The notes under the pieces: generated by a model
Told to the model about the DNA's origin: nothing
The model's database searches: none
Seen by the model: the letters and a program-made list of their open reading frames with translations, nothing else
Position numbers and translations under genes: made by a program
Part shown: piece by piece, positions 15,810-24,848 of the stretch
How positions within the stretch are numbered: position 1 is the first letter of the stretch
How the letters are laid out: each line of letters opens with the position of its first letter
NCBI GenBank assembly: GCA_902764915.1
Contig: CACWXY010000005.1
Span: 1-64,000, forward strand
Reading direction: 5' to 3'
DNA length: 64,000 nt
Source of the DNA: an uncultured Eubacteriales bacterium
GTDB taxonomy: Bacteria; Bacillota; Clostridia; Christensenellales; Aristaeellaceae

Positions 15810-18152
15810 ATGGATCTGCTTGAAATACCTTCTTCCCTTCCAGAGGATTACCGGGAAACGCCCCCGGAAGGCCTCAGTGATGCCGAGGCCGCCCAGCGCA
15901 GTGAACATAACGGCGCGCACCGGCTTGCGCCGAAAGTCTATACTCCGCTGTACCGGATCATTGCCAAGCATCTGTTCACCTTCTTCAATCTGCTCAATGT
16001 ACTCCTTGCCCTGTGTCTGGTTCTGGTCGGTCACTATCGGGATATGCTGTTTCTCGGCGTTGTCGTGTCCAATACCGTCATCGGTGCCGTACAGGAAATC
16101 CGTGCGCGCCGGACCATTGAACGCCTGCAGCTGTCCGTTCAGACACCGGTACAGGTGCGCCGCAGCGGGAAAGAAGTGCTGCTGGACCCCCGGGAACTTG
16201 TGCGCGATGATCTGGTCATTCTCCGACGCGGCGATCAGGTGCCCGCGGACGCGCTGGTCAGAGACGGCACCGGAACGCTCAACGAATCGCTTCTTACCGG
16301 TGAATCGGATGAGATTGCCAAGCACAGCGGCGACTGGGTGCTCTCCGGCACCTATGTTACCTCCGGCACGCTGACCTGTCAGCTGGTCTATGTCGGCGAG
16401 GACAGCTACATGCGAAAGCTGGAGCGGGTCGCCCGCAGAGCCAAATCGCCCAAGTCTGCCCTGATGCAGGACCTTCGCCGGCTCATCATTCGCCTGACGC
16501 TGGTGCTTGTGCCCAGTGGAATCCTCCTTTTCCTTAAACAGTACTACCTGCGCAATCTGCCCCTGACCAGCGCTGTACCGCAGGCCGTAGCCGCCATGAT
16601 CGGCATGATCCCGGAAGGTCTGATGCTGCTCGTATCCGTCGCGCTGATGGTCGGTGTCGTCCGGCTGGGACGCAAAGGCGCACTGGTCCGCGATCTGTAC
16701 GGGATTGAGACCCTGGCCCGTGTTGATTGTCTGTGTCTTGACAAGACCGGCACCCTGACCACGGGAAAAATGCAGCTGGTAAACACAGAGCCGCTTGTTT
16801 CCGAAGATACATTCCATGCTTCCCTGGAAAAACTGGTCCATGCATTTTCCCATGACGACTCCGCAACCATGCAGGCACTTGCACAGAGCCTGCCGGAAGG
16901 TCCCGACGAGAGCGAACGCACCATTCCCTTCTCATCCCAGACCAAGCGCAGCATGGCGTTGTTTGCAGATGAAGAAGCGCTGCTGCTCGGCGCCGCCGAG
17001 TTTGTCCTGGGCAGGGTGCCGGAAGCACTGCTTGATCGGATCCACGGCTATGCTGAACAGGGGCTTCGTGTCCTGGTACTTGCACGCGCCGAAGTGCACG
17101 GCAATGACATGCCGGTGCATATCACGCCCCTTGGGCTTGTGATTCTGGCTGATACGCTCCGGGACAACCTGTCCGATACGTTCCGCTATTTCACAGGCGA
17201 AGGCGTCACCATTAAGCTGATCTCCGGCGACGATCCCCGGACCGTTTCTGCTATTGCCCGACGCTGCGGCGTACCGGATGCAGACAACGCCGTATCGCTT
17301 TCCTCCGTTCCTCCGGATGCGGATTATGCTGCACTGGCGCGTGAGCATACTGTGTTCGGCCGTGTATCCCCGCAGCAGAAGCAGCTTCTGGTGGAGGGAC
17401 TTAAGACCTGCGGCTATCATGTGGCCATGACCGGTGACGGCGTCAACGACATTCCCGCCCTGAAGGCGGCAGACTGCTCCATTGCACTGCCCGGCGGTTC
17501 CGAAGCCGCGCAGCACTCCGCACTGCTTACACTGGTCAGCGGTGATTTCTCGGTGCTCCCGGACATTGTGCTGGAAGGCCGGCGTGTCATCAATAACGTG
17601 ACCCGCACCGCATCCCTGTTCCTGGTGAAAACGCTCTACTCCCTGGCCCTGTGTCTTCTGCTGATTCTTCTACCCGCAGGCTATCCCTTCCGTCCGATTC
17701 AGCTGACACTGATTTCCTCCTGCTGCGTGGGGATTCCCTCCTTTTTCCTGGCGCTGGAGCCCAACCATGAAAAAGTGCGCGGCGCGTTTATTCCTACCGT
17801 TCTCAGGCGTGCCATTCCCGGCGCGGCCTCGGTTACGCTCTGCGCCATCTTTGCCATGCATCTGGAGCAGCTTGCATGGGATCCGGCTGTCTGTTCCACA
17901 CTGGCCATGCTTTCTGCCGCAGCCATGGGGCTCACCGCCCTCCTCTCCCAGTCCCTGCCGCTCAACCGGTACCGCCTGACGATCGTCGCGGGAATGGCCG
18001 CACTGCTTCTGGGCGGCGTGCTTCTGTTCGGGTCCGTGTTCTATCTGGTCCCGCTGACCCTGCCCCAGGGGCTGACGCTTCTGGGCATGTGTCTGGCAGG
18101 TATCCTGGTCCAGGGGCTCCTGCAGAAACATCTGGCACGCCGAAAAGAGTAA
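15810..18152 (+). CDS. P-type cation-transporting ATPase (CtpE/Ca2+-type)
   Basis: This 780-residue pump has all core P-type motifs: LLTGESDE in the actuator domain, IPEGLM in membrane helix 4, the phosphorylated aspartate in DKTGTLT near residue 310, and TGDGVNDIPALK in the hinge. Ten hydrophobic segments are expected. The PEGL (not CPC or PEGRN-type) helix 4 resembles mycobacterial CtpE-like calcium or magnesium pumps more than heavy-metal pumps, so Ca2+ or a similar cation is the best guess. I prefer the ATG at 15810 to the TTG at 15795, which overlaps the HAD stop codon. A strong terminator follows. Confidence 0.9.
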   Translation: MDLLEIPSSLPEDYRETPPEGLSDAEAAQRSEHNGAHRLAPKVYTPLYRIIAKHLFTFFNLLNVLLALCLVLVGHYRDMLFLGVVVSNTVIGAVQEIRARRTIERLQLSVQTPVQVRRSGKEVLLDPRELVRDDLVILRRGDQVPADALVRDGTGTLNESLLTGESDEIAKHSGDWVLSGTYVTSGTLTCQLVYVGEDSYMRKLERVARRAKSPKSALMQDLRRLIIRLTLVLVPSGILLFLKQYYLRNLPLTSAVPQAVAAMIGMIPEGLMLLVSVALMVGVVRLGRKGALVRDLYGIETLARVDCLCLDKTGTLTTGKMQLVNTEPLVSEDTFHASLEKLVHAFSHDDSATMQALAQSLPEGPDESERTIPFSSQTKRSMALFADEEALLLGAAEFVLGRVPEALLDRIHGYAEQGLRVLVLARAEVHGNDMPVHITPLGLVILADTLRDNLSDTFRYFTGEGVTIKLISGDDPRTVSAIARRCGVPDADNAVSLSSVPPDADYAALAREHTVFGRVSPQQKQLLVEGLKTCGYHVAMTGDGVNDIPALKAADCSIALPGGSEAAQHSALLTLVSGDFSVLPDIVLEGRRVINNVTRTASLFLVKTLYSLALCLLLILLPAGYPFRPIQLTLISSCCVGIPSFFLALEPNHEKVRGAFIPTVLRRAIPGAASVTLCAIFAMHLEQLAWDPAVCSTLAMLSAAAMGLTALLSQSLPLNRYRLTIVAGMAALLLGGVLLFGSVFYLVPLTLPQGLTLLGMCLAGILVQGLLQKHLARRKE

Positions 18153-18169
18153 CCCCATTGTACAGACAG

Positions 18170-18200
18170 GCAGCGGAAGCACATCTTCCGCTGCTCTTTT
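18170..18200 (+). terminator. Intrinsic terminator after the P-type ATPase gene
   Basis: GCAGCGGAAG pairs with CTTCCGCTGC around a five-base loop, then TCTTTT. Confidence 0.9.
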
Positions 18201-18287
18201 CATGTTTATCCCGTTCTTGACATCCTGCAGCGTGATATAATTATCATGACATTATTGCGGTTTTCATTCCATTCAGGAGGCAGCATC

Positions 18288-19370
18288 ATGGCCAGTATCA
18301 CCGTTCATCTGAGCGAAAAATCCTATCCGATTCTTATCGAGCCGCATCTGCTTTCCCGCAGCGGTGCGCTTATCGCCGAACATTTCCCGCATGCGCGTGC
18401 CGCCATTGTCACGGATACGCATGTAGGCCCTCTCTATCTTTCCGAGCTCACCGCTTCCCTGCAGGCAGCCGCTGTGGAGGTCGTCTCTCTGACACTGCCT
18501 TCCGGCGAACGTACCAAGTGCATGGACTGTCTGATGCAGGTCTATGCCTTTCTTTCAGAAAACGGTATCACACGCTCTGATCTGATCATCGCACTGGGCG
18601 GCGGTGTGATCGGCGATCTCACAGGGCTGGCTGCCGCCACCTGGCTCCGTGGCGTGCGCTTCTGTCAGATACCTACGTCACTGCTGGCCCAGGTCGACTC
18701 GTCCGTAGGCGGGAAAGTCGCCATTGACCTTCCCCAGGGCAAGAACCTGATCGGCGCATTCCATCAGCCGTCTCTGGTGCTCAGTGATCCGGATGTCCTC
18801 ACCACGCTTCCTGACGAGTACTGGCGTGACGGTCTGGGCGAGGTGGTCAAGTATGGCTGCATCCAGGACCCCGTGCTGTTTTCGCTTCTGGAGCGTCTTG
18901 CACCGCTGGGCCGCAGTGCGCTGATGGCGGAGATGCCGCAGATCCTGTATCACTGCATTCATGACAAGGCTGTTGTTGTGGAGCAGGATGAACACGACAC
19001 CGGCGTGCGTATGACACTGAACTTCGGGCATACACTGGCCCATGCCATAGAGACCTGTCAGCACTACGAAGGTCTGCGTCACGGCGAGGCCGTAAGTGTC
19101 GGCATGCACGTAATCACGCGCCTGTCGGAAAGATGCGGTCTGACAGAAAGCGGGACAGCCGACAGACTGGATGCTCTGCTGCATGCGCTCTGTCTTCCCA
19201 CAGCCATTCCGCCCATTCCGGAGACAGATCTTCTGCGCAGCATGCATATGGATAAGAAACATGCAGGCCAGGTACTGCGTCTGATTCTTCTCAAGCGCAT
19301 CGGCATATCCTACATTTATCCGGCAGATACTGCCTTCTTTGAAGGAATGAACAGCCAGCTTCGTGCATAA
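18288..19370 (+). CDS. aroB: 3-dehydroquinate synthase
   Basis: This 360-residue enzyme carries out the second shikimate-pathway step, converting DAHP to 3-dehydroquinate with NAD and a divalent metal. Motifs visible are the NAD-binding LGGGVIGDLTGLAAATWLRG, the conserved PTSLLAQVDSSVGGK, the metal-ligand regions with GEVVKYG and NFGHTLAHAIE, and RHGEAVSVGM. I chose the ATG at 18288 because CAGGAGG lies seven bases before it; the frame is open to an ATG 14 codons upstream without a ribosome site. No other shikimate gene is nearby, so the gene is scattered from its pathway. Confidence 0.95.
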   Translation: MASITVHLSEKSYPILIEPHLLSRSGALIAEHFPHARAAIVTDTHVGPLYLSELTASLQAAAVEVVSLTLPSGERTKCMDCLMQVYAFLSENGITRSDLIIALGGGVIGDLTGLAAATWLRGVRFCQIPTSLLAQVDSSVGGKVAIDLPQGKNLIGAFHQPSLVLSDPDVLTTLPDEYWRDGLGEVVKYGCIQDPVLFSLLERLAPLGRSALMAEMPQILYHCIHDKAVVVEQDEHDTGVRMTLNFGHTLAHAIETCQHYEGLRHGEAVSVGMHVITRLSERCGLTESGTADRLDALLHALCLPTAIPPIPETDLLRSMHMDKKHAGQVLRLILLKRIGISYIYPADTAFFEGMNSQLRA

Positions 19371-19378
19371 AGAGAAGG

Positions 19379-19408
19379 TTAGACGGAAAGCTATATTTGT
19401 GCTATGAT
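19379..19408 (+). promoter_or_regulatory. Candidate promoter of the AraC-type regulator gene
   Basis: TTAGAC (19379-19384), an 18-base spacer and TATGAT (19403-19408) lie about 85 bases before the GTG start. Confidence 0.45.
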
Positions 19409-19492
19409 TTTCCCGGTACTTCCATAACTCACCCAGATCGTTGGTATCCTCATATTCCAGCAATTCCACGCTGTCCAAAAAGGAGTTATCAC

Positions 19493-20554
19493 GTGTCTTC
19501 TGCAGTTATCGCACAGGGGGACCCGGATTCATCCGTATTCGAGGCTCTTCTCCAGTCCGCTGGCCATTCAGGTCAGGGGTATGCATGGCAGTACCTGTAT
19601 ATACCACTGGAGGAGAGCCTTTCCGCAGAACAGAGCATACTGGTCTGCGAATGGATCCGAGCCGCAATGGAGCCGCTCGGTTCCTGCCATATTCTCACGC
19701 AGCCGCATGAAATGCATGTGCTGCTTTGCCACACCGCCTACCCTGCTCCCCTTCATCGCGCCATCGCACTCTGGCTGGCCTGTGCGCTGACAGCAGAGCA
19801 TGCCAATACACAAAGCATCCCGGGCTATGCGCTTTACCTGGCACCTGAAGGAAAAGACGCTTCCGAAGCGCTGAGCCAGAATCATCTGCTGCCTTCCTAC
19901 GACCTGATCCGCACCTGTTCGCCCATTCCGCTGGATGAAACCTATGCAATCCGGCAAAAGGTGGAAGTAATTCTTCGCAAGAATCAGTCCTATCTGATGG
20001 GACGTATTGTCTCCCGGGATCTGATGGGCCGTCGGGAGTCCGGCCAGCGCTGCTTTGGGTATATTGAGCCTATCATGGAAGCGCTCTGGACCTGTCACCC
20101 CTCCCTGCCCACGTCCGTACTTATCCAGGGACTGGACCTATCCGTTATGACCCGGCGTCCGCGGGAAGGCCTGCGGATCTGGTTCCGTACCCTTTCCGCC
20201 AGCCTGAAAAAGCAGGAACCGGAAAACATGATGGAACGTATCGCGCGGCTGAAGCAGTCCATTGAAGCTGACTGCTCCCAGAGCTATACCCTGGAGCACG
20301 CCGGTCAGCTGGTGGGCATGAGTCCCGCTTACTTTTCCCGGACCTTTCATGCGCAGACCGGAGAGCCGTTCTCCGTATATCTCACCCGTGTGCGCATGAA
20401 CCGGGCCAAAAAGCTGCTGCAGGAAAGCCGTCTGAGTCTGCAGCAGATCGCCACGGAATGCGGATATCCTTCCCGCGCATACTTTGCGCAGGTATTCCGG
20501 CATCAGGAAGGCGTAGCGCCTGATGTCTATGCACAGAAGTGGCATTCTTCCTGA
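19493..20554 (+). CDS. AraC-family transcriptional regulator
   Basis: The last 100 or so residues are an AraC/XylS double helix-turn-helix: YTLEHAGQLVGMSPAYFSRTF, then LQQIATECGYPSRAYFAQVFR, with the linker VRMNRAKKLL. The N-terminal 250 residues do not show a cupin pattern I recognise. They are cytoplasmic-looking and may sense a ligand or resemble the region found in two-component YesN-type regulators, but no receiver domain is visible. I chose the GTG at 19493 (AAAAGGAG seven bases upstream) over an ATG 32 codons earlier with a Pro-rich tail. It sits just upstream of the SpoIID-PrsW-Gx cluster on the same strand, so it could regulate those genes. Confidence 0.88.
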   Translation: MSSAVIAQGDPDSSVFEALLQSAGHSGQGYAWQYLYIPLEESLSAEQSILVCEWIRAAMEPLGSCHILTQPHEMHVLLCHTAYPAPLHRAIALWLACALTAEHANTQSIPGYALYLAPEGKDASEALSQNHLLPSYDLIRTCSPIPLDETYAIRQKVEVILRKNQSYLMGRIVSRDLMGRRESGQRCFGYIEPIMEALWTCHPSLPTSVLIQGLDLSVMTRRPREGLRIWFRTLSASLKKQEPENMMERIARLKQSIEADCSQSYTLEHAGQLVGMSPAYFSRTFHAQTGEPFSVYLTRVRMNRAKKLLQESRLSLQQIATECGYPSRAYFAQVFRHQEGVAPDVYAQKWHSS

Positions 20555-20584
20555 GTCCGTCTTCTGCAGAGGAGGAGTAAAACC

Positions 20585-22189
20585 ATGAAACGTCTGTGTG
20601 CAGGCCTGCTTTCGTTTTTTCTGGTCCTCTGCGCCCTTCCGGCCCCGGCGGAGGACGCCGCGCCGAACATTCGCGTGCTGCTGTCACGTCTTGCGCTGCA
20701 GACCCGCATGGATGTCCAGATCCAGGGTGTCTATACCCTGGAAAACGGCATACTCTCCTGTGGCATTCAGGACGGAACCTCCCTCTGTATTGTCCTTGCC
20801 GACGGACACCTGATCGTGCATGACGGCCATATGCAGCTGGATATGGGTTCCCAGCTCAAGCTCGTCCGGCACACACCGTCCAGCTGTTTTTTCCCCATGG
20901 GGCTTGAAAACGCGTATCCAGGGGACCTGACAGTACGCGCCGGCGACAGTCGCATGGAAGCCGTATTCTCCGCAGACATTGAATCCTATGTTCTGGGGGT
21001 TCTTCCCTGGGAAGTCGGCGAAGACTTCCCGCTGGAAGCACTGAAAGCCCAGGCAGTATGTGCACGGACCTACGCACTGCGCGCCCGAAATGAAGGACGC
21101 ACATGGGACGTCACTGATACCACCAATGACCAGGTCTATCGGGGAAATGCTGCACAGAACGCACGTATCGCCCAGGCGGTCAGCGAAACCGCAGGGATTG
21201 TCGGTACCTATCAGGGACAGCTCCTGCAGTGCTATTACAGTGCCAGCAACGGCGGTGAAACTGTACTGCTGTCGGAAGCCTGGCCAGGCATGACTGATCT
21301 TCCCGTCTATTCCCGTCAGGAGGATCCCTATGACATTCTGAATCCGCAAAGCCCTGTGCGAATGTTCCGCATGGAAAAAGAATCGCCTGTGCTACCGGAA
21401 ACAGTACACGCGCTCCTGTGCGAAAAGCTCCTGCCGCTGGCCCGTAACCTGGGTGTTTCCGAGCAGCCCCAGGACATGCGCATTGACCGGGTTCTCTCCG
21501 TTTCTCTGCAGGCCCCCTCACAGGCAGGAAACCGGCAGTACACGGAACTGGTGCTCTCCTTTGCCTGGTCTGCGCGCACAGACAGCAGTGCGCCTTTTAC
21601 GGCTGTCAGTGATCCTGCGCTGATCGTCATCGCACTGTATCCCTCGCTTGTGCCTGCCATGGGACTGTCTCTTTCGGCACTGGAGAACGAGCTGATCACT
21701 GTTTCTCAGACCGAGGACGCCTTTATTCTGGAAGCACGCAGATATGGGCATGGCGTGGGTCTCAGTCAGCGCGGTGCACAGTGGATGGCCCAGCAGGAAG
21801 GCTTCACGTTTGACCGTATACTGCAGTTCTATTATCCCGGCATTCAGCTGATGCAGATGGCTTCCGGTACTGCTGCGCTTTCAACAGCACGCGCCGCGCT
21901 CTTTGCGTCACCTCCGCCGACCGCTTCGCCTACCCCGCGCCCCACACTGATGCCGGTAACCGTGACACCCCAGAGCGAAGCGCGCATGGCCAGTGTGGAA
22001 GGCATTGCCGAAGACTCCTCTCTGAACCTCAGAGAAGGCCCCGGTCAGGCTTATCCGATCCTGATGCGGCTGTATCCTCATCAGCCGCTTCTGGTCCTTT
22101 CCCTGTCCGAAGACGGTGTCTGGGCGCATGTAAGGACTGACAGTGCTGAAGGCTACTGTATGGCTTCCTTCCTTTCCTTTCTTCCCTGA
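20585..22189 (+). CDS. Secreted SpoIID/LytB-domain protein with C-terminal SH3-like domain
   Basis: This 534-residue protein has a signal peptide (MKRLCAGLLSFFLVLCALP, cut near APAEDA). A SpoIID/LytB domain spans about 120-420, with DIESYVLGVLPWEVG, EALKAQAVCARTYAL and the C-terminal GHGVGLSQRGAQWMA. SpoIID is a lytic transglycosylase acting on peptidoglycan, and family members also occur outside sporulation. A Thr/Pro-rich linker (ASPTPRPTLMP) leads to a bacterial SH3 domain at about 475-533 (SSLNLREGPGQAYPIL), a wall-binding module. It is the first of four same-strand genes ending at the terminator at 24111. Confidence 0.9.
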   Translation: MKRLCAGLLSFFLVLCALPAPAEDAAPNIRVLLSRLALQTRMDVQIQGVYTLENGILSCGIQDGTSLCIVLADGHLIVHDGHMQLDMGSQLKLVRHTPSSCFFPMGLENAYPGDLTVRAGDSRMEAVFSADIESYVLGVLPWEVGEDFPLEALKAQAVCARTYALRARNEGRTWDVTDTTNDQVYRGNAAQNARIAQAVSETAGIVGTYQGQLLQCYYSASNGGETVLLSEAWPGMTDLPVYSRQEDPYDILNPQSPVRMFRMEKESPVLPETVHALLCEKLLPLARNLGVSEQPQDMRIDRVLSVSLQAPSQAGNRQYTELVLSFAWSARTDSSAPFTAVSDPALIVIALYPSLVPAMGLSLSALENELITVSQTEDAFILEARRYGHGVGLSQRGAQWMAQQEGFTFDRILQFYYPGIQLMQMASGTAALSTARAALFASPPPTASPTPRPTLMPVTVTPQSEARMASVEGIAEDSSLNLREGPGQAYPILMRLYPHQPLLVLSLSEDGVWAHVRTDSAEGYCMASFLSFLP

Positions 22190-22219
22190 AAGTTTCTTGG
22201 GATATCCGGAGGTTCTTCC

Positions 22220-22948
22220 ATGTTCTTGTTTTTCGGACTTCACAGCTATATACTCATCGCGTCTGCCGTCATACCGGCTCTGCTGCTGATGTATTATGTC
22301 TACCGTTCTGACCGTCTGGACCGGGAGAGCCCGTATCTTCTGCGGCGTCTGGTGCTTGCCGGTATTTTTTCCACACTCACTTCCGTTGTACTGGAAGAGA
22401 TCGGGATCGGAATACTGGACCGCGCGGTATCCTCTCGGTCAGCGCTGTACCCGATTCTGGAGTTCTTCCTGATTGTTGCCTTTGCCGAGGAAGGCTCCAA
22501 GTTCTTCTTCATGTACCGTACTACATGGCGGAGTGCTGAGTTTAACTGCCAGTTTGACGGCGTGGTGTACGCAACCTTTATCTCCCTTGGCTTTGCGCTT
22601 TGGGAGAACATCAAGTATGTACTTCGCTACGGCTTTTCCACCTCACTGATCCGCGCCGTAACCGCGATCCCCGGGCACGCATGCTTCGGTGTCTTCATGG
22701 GCGTATGGTATGGTCTTTCCAAGCGCTTTGACCGGCGCGGAAACCGGGCTGCCTCCCTGGTCTGCCGCAGTATGGCGCTTCTCATGCCCGCGCTTCTCCA
22801 TGGCACCTATGACTATATCGCGACCACGGAGCGCGCACCATATGCCTGGGTCTTTGTGTGCTTTGTCGTCTGCCTGTTCCTGGTCTCCTTCCTGCTGGTG
22901 CACTATGCCAGCCGGCATGACCGATATCTCTCATCCTATGGACGCTGA
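22220..22948 (+). CDS. PrsW-family intramembrane metalloprotease
   Basis: This 242-residue protein has about seven membrane segments and the three PrsW motifs: FAEEGSKFF near residue 92, ENIKYV near 133 and HGTYDY near 193, with GHACFG between. In Bacillus subtilis PrsW makes the first cut in an anti-sigma factor during antimicrobial-peptide stress; other targets are possible here. CCGGAGG precedes the ATG. It lies 30 bases after the SpoIID-like gene. No sigma/anti-sigma pair is present in the window. Confidence 0.9.
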   Translation: MFLFFGLHSYILIASAVIPALLLMYYVYRSDRLDRESPYLLRRLVLAGIFSTLTSVVLEEIGIGILDRAVSSRSALYPILEFFLIVAFAEEGSKFFFMYRTTWRSAEFNCQFDGVVYATFISLGFALWENIKYVLRYGFSTSLIRAVTAIPGHACFGVFMGVWYGLSKRFDRRGNRAASLVCRSMALLMPALLHGTYDYIATTERAPYAWVFVCFVVCLFLVSFLLVHYASRHDRYLSSYGR

Positions 22949-22970
22949 TTCCACGAAAGGTGGCTGCTGC

Positions 22971-23411
22971 ATGTTCCGTCGTTTTCTTTCTCTCTTTGCC
23001 TGCCTTCTGCTGTTCCCCATGGCCGGTATGGCGCAGGATGCGCCTGCTACCGCCACGGACCTTGCGGAAGAAGCGCACATTGCTCCGGCTTATGTGCTTC
23101 TTACACTGCAGAGCGGGTCTTACTGGCTGGCGCTTCCGGATGAAGGCGAGGTCGATATTCCCATCCGCCAGACGCGGGATGACGGGAGTGAAGAAATAAA
23201 CACGCTGCGTCTGACACCGAAGGGCGTATATATGCTCAGCGCCACATGCGAGAATCAGGACTGTGTCGAGCAGGGCATGGTTTCCATTGAAAACCGTACA
23301 GACCGTATTCTTGGGAACATGATCCTGTGCCTGCCCAACGCAGTAGCCGTCGAACTGTTTACGCCGGAGGAAATCCGGGCCATGTATGCATCCAGGGAGG
23401 CGCAGCCATGA
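22971..23411 (+). CDS. Secreted NusG domain II-type protein
   Basis: This 146-residue protein begins with a signal peptide (MFRRFLSLFACLLLFPMAGMAQ). A NusG-II-like domain follows: GSYWLALPDEGEVD, then CENQDCVEQG at about 98-107, then NMILCLPNAVAVEL. The spaced cysteines and the CLPN motif are typical of the family found beside Gx transporters and ApbE-type flavin transferases. Its biochemical role is unknown. I chose the ATG at 22971. The stop codon overlaps the start of the transporter gene (ATGA), pointing to coupled translation and a shared job. Confidence 0.8.
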   Translation: MFRRFLSLFACLLLFPMAGMAQDAPATATDLAEEAHIAPAYVLLTLQSGSYWLALPDEGEVDIPIRQTRDDGSEEINTLRLTPKGVYMLSATCENQDCVEQGMVSIENRTDRILGNMILCLPNAVAVELFTPEEIRAMYASREAQP

Positions 23412-24094
23412 ACCGAACACAGGCGTCCTCCACCGCAGCCAGGATCACGGTTTCCAGTATGCTGCTGGCGGTTATGCTGGTGCTGGGGTATATCGAATCC
23501 ATGCTGCCCTCTCCCGGCGTACCCGGAATCAAGCTGGGGCTTTCCAATTCTGTTCTGATCTTTGCCGTTTATATGCTGGACATACCCACCGCCTTTATTC
23601 TCATGTCTCTGAAAGTGCTGCTTTCAGGCATGATGTTCGGCGGGGTTACCACCATCATCTATGCCTTTTCCGGCGGCCTTGTAAGTCTTACCGCCATGGT
23701 TCTGCTACGGCGCATTCCCCGGCTTTCCCCTGTCATTGTCTCCATGGGCGGCGGTATGTTTCACAATATCGGACAGGTGGCCATGGCCATTCTGATCCTG
23801 CACACGCCCTCAGCCATGCTGGGGTATCTCGGCATACTGATGCTGGCCGGTCTTCTCAGCGGGTTTCTTACCGGTCTGATCGCGCGACAGGTCATGAAGC
23901 ATCTGCGCGCTTCCGCGCTCCATCCGCGTGCTGTCCGCCGGCGGGGCACACTGGTCACGGTTCTGGCCGTACTGGTGACAGCCGGTACCCTGCTGTTTGC
24001 CTGGCACAGTATGCCGCATCTGTCCGGGAACCGTGTCACCATTGAAGTCATGGACACTGCGCCGCTGCAGGACGCCTCCGCACCGCCGTTCTGA
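23408..24094 (+). CDS. Gx transporter family membrane protein
   Basis: This 228-residue integral membrane protein matches the Gx transporter/heptaprenyl-diphosphate-synthase component I family. Examples are GVPGIKLGLSNSVLIFAVYML and the Gly-rich GGGMFHNIGQVAMA near residue 120. It resembles ECF S-components for isoprenoid or quinone precursors, but its ligand is unproven. About 55 extra residues at the C-terminus (after VMKHLRAS) add one more membrane segment and an extracytoplasmic tail, beyond the usual end. GGGAGG precedes the ATG. It is the last gene of the cluster, before a perfect terminator. Confidence 0.82.
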   Translation: MNRTQASSTAARITVSSMLLAVMLVLGYIESMLPSPGVPGIKLGLSNSVLIFAVYMLDIPTAFILMSLKVLLSGMMFGGVTTIIYAFSGGLVSLTAMVLLRRIPRLSPVIVSMGGGMFHNIGQVAMAILILHTPSAMLGYLGILMLAGLLSGFLTGLIARQVMKHLRASALHPRAVRRRGTLVTVLAVLVTAGTLLFAWHSMPHLSGNRVTIEVMDTAPLQDASAPPF

Positions 24095-24110
24095 ATCGGC
24101 CTCTTTTTCG

Positions 24111-24142
24111 GACATCTGATACAGTATCAGATGTCTTTTTTT
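24111..24142 (+). terminator. Perfect intrinsic terminator after the Gx transporter gene
   Basis: GACATCTGATA pairs with TATCAGATGTC around a three-base loop, followed by seven T residues. Confidence 0.95.
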
Positions 24143-24225
24143 GTCTGTAGTCTGGAAAGGCTGCCAATGGCTCCGGCACAGGCAGCGTCCATTTCATGCG
24201 CTGCGCCTGCGCACAGGAACTGCGC

Positions 24226-24254
24226 AAAAAAACGGTTCCCGGAATGAGGAACCG
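24226..24254 (-). terminator. Intrinsic terminator after the GNAT pair
   Basis: On the minus strand CGGTTCC pairs with GGAACCG around an eight-base loop, followed by TTTTTTT, 15 bases after the stop codon. Confidence 0.88.
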
Positions 24255-24269
24255 CCAACGTATCCATGT

Positions 24270-24848
24270 TTACAGGGATCTGTTCACGTCCGATGCCTGT
24301 GCTCTGTCCGTGCGAAGCGCAGCATACCATACTTCATCGCAGATGCCCTGATTATTCCTGCCTGCTCCGCGCCAGACGCCTTCCCGAAGCATGCCCGCTT
24401 TTTCCATAACGCGTCCGGACTTGGCATTTCGCGCATCATGACACGCCGCTACCCGCCATAGCCCGACCGTGTCAAACAGATAATCCATGACCGCCCGCAG
24501 TGCCTCCGGCATGATACCCTGTCCCCAGAACGCTCGGCTCAGGCAGTACCCGATCTCTGCCGCTTCCCTGACTGTATCCAGCCTGACAACCGAAATGTTG
24601 CCGATCACATGCCCGGTCTCCCGATGCTCGATCGCCCAGTTGAAGTAATCCATGCCTCCATAGCGGGCAATCCAGTCCTCCAGCAGATGACGCGTGACAT
24701 CCACGCTCTCATGAGCCGGCCAGGTGAGGTACCGTGTGACTTCCGGATCACAGGCCCAGTTCCGGAACATGTCTTCTGCGTCTTCCCTCTGAAACGGCCG
24801 CAGGATCAGCCGCTTCGTTTCCAGTCTCTGCGTACCCGTCAGCGTCAT
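24270..24848 (-). CDS. GNAT acetyltransferase, RimJ/RimL type
   Basis: This 192-residue protein has the RimJ/RimL pattern: ETKRLILRPFQREDAEDMF at the N-terminus, the GYCLSRAFWGQGIMPEAL acetyl-CoA loop near 105-122, and NAKSGRVMEKAGM near 145. Such enzymes acetylate N-termini of ribosomal proteins or small amines; the target here cannot be named. Its start overlaps the stop codon of the other GNAT gene by four bases (ATGA), so the two are translated together. Confidence 0.88.
   Translation of the reverse strand: MTLTGTQRLETKRLILRPFQREDAEDMFRNWACDPEVTRYLTWPAHESVDVTRHLLEDWIARYGGMDYFNWAIEHRETGHVIGNISVVRLDTVREAAEIGYCLSRAFWGQGIMPEALRAVMDYLFDTVGLWRVAACHDARNAKSGRVMEKAGMLREGVWRGAGRNNQGICDEVWYAALRTDRAQASDVNRSL

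Noticed and set aside
18217-18241. TTGACA and TATAAT ahead of aroB
   Set aside because: The two boxes are only 13 bases apart, too close for a normal sigma-A promoter. One of them may still work with another box, but I cannot support a promoter.
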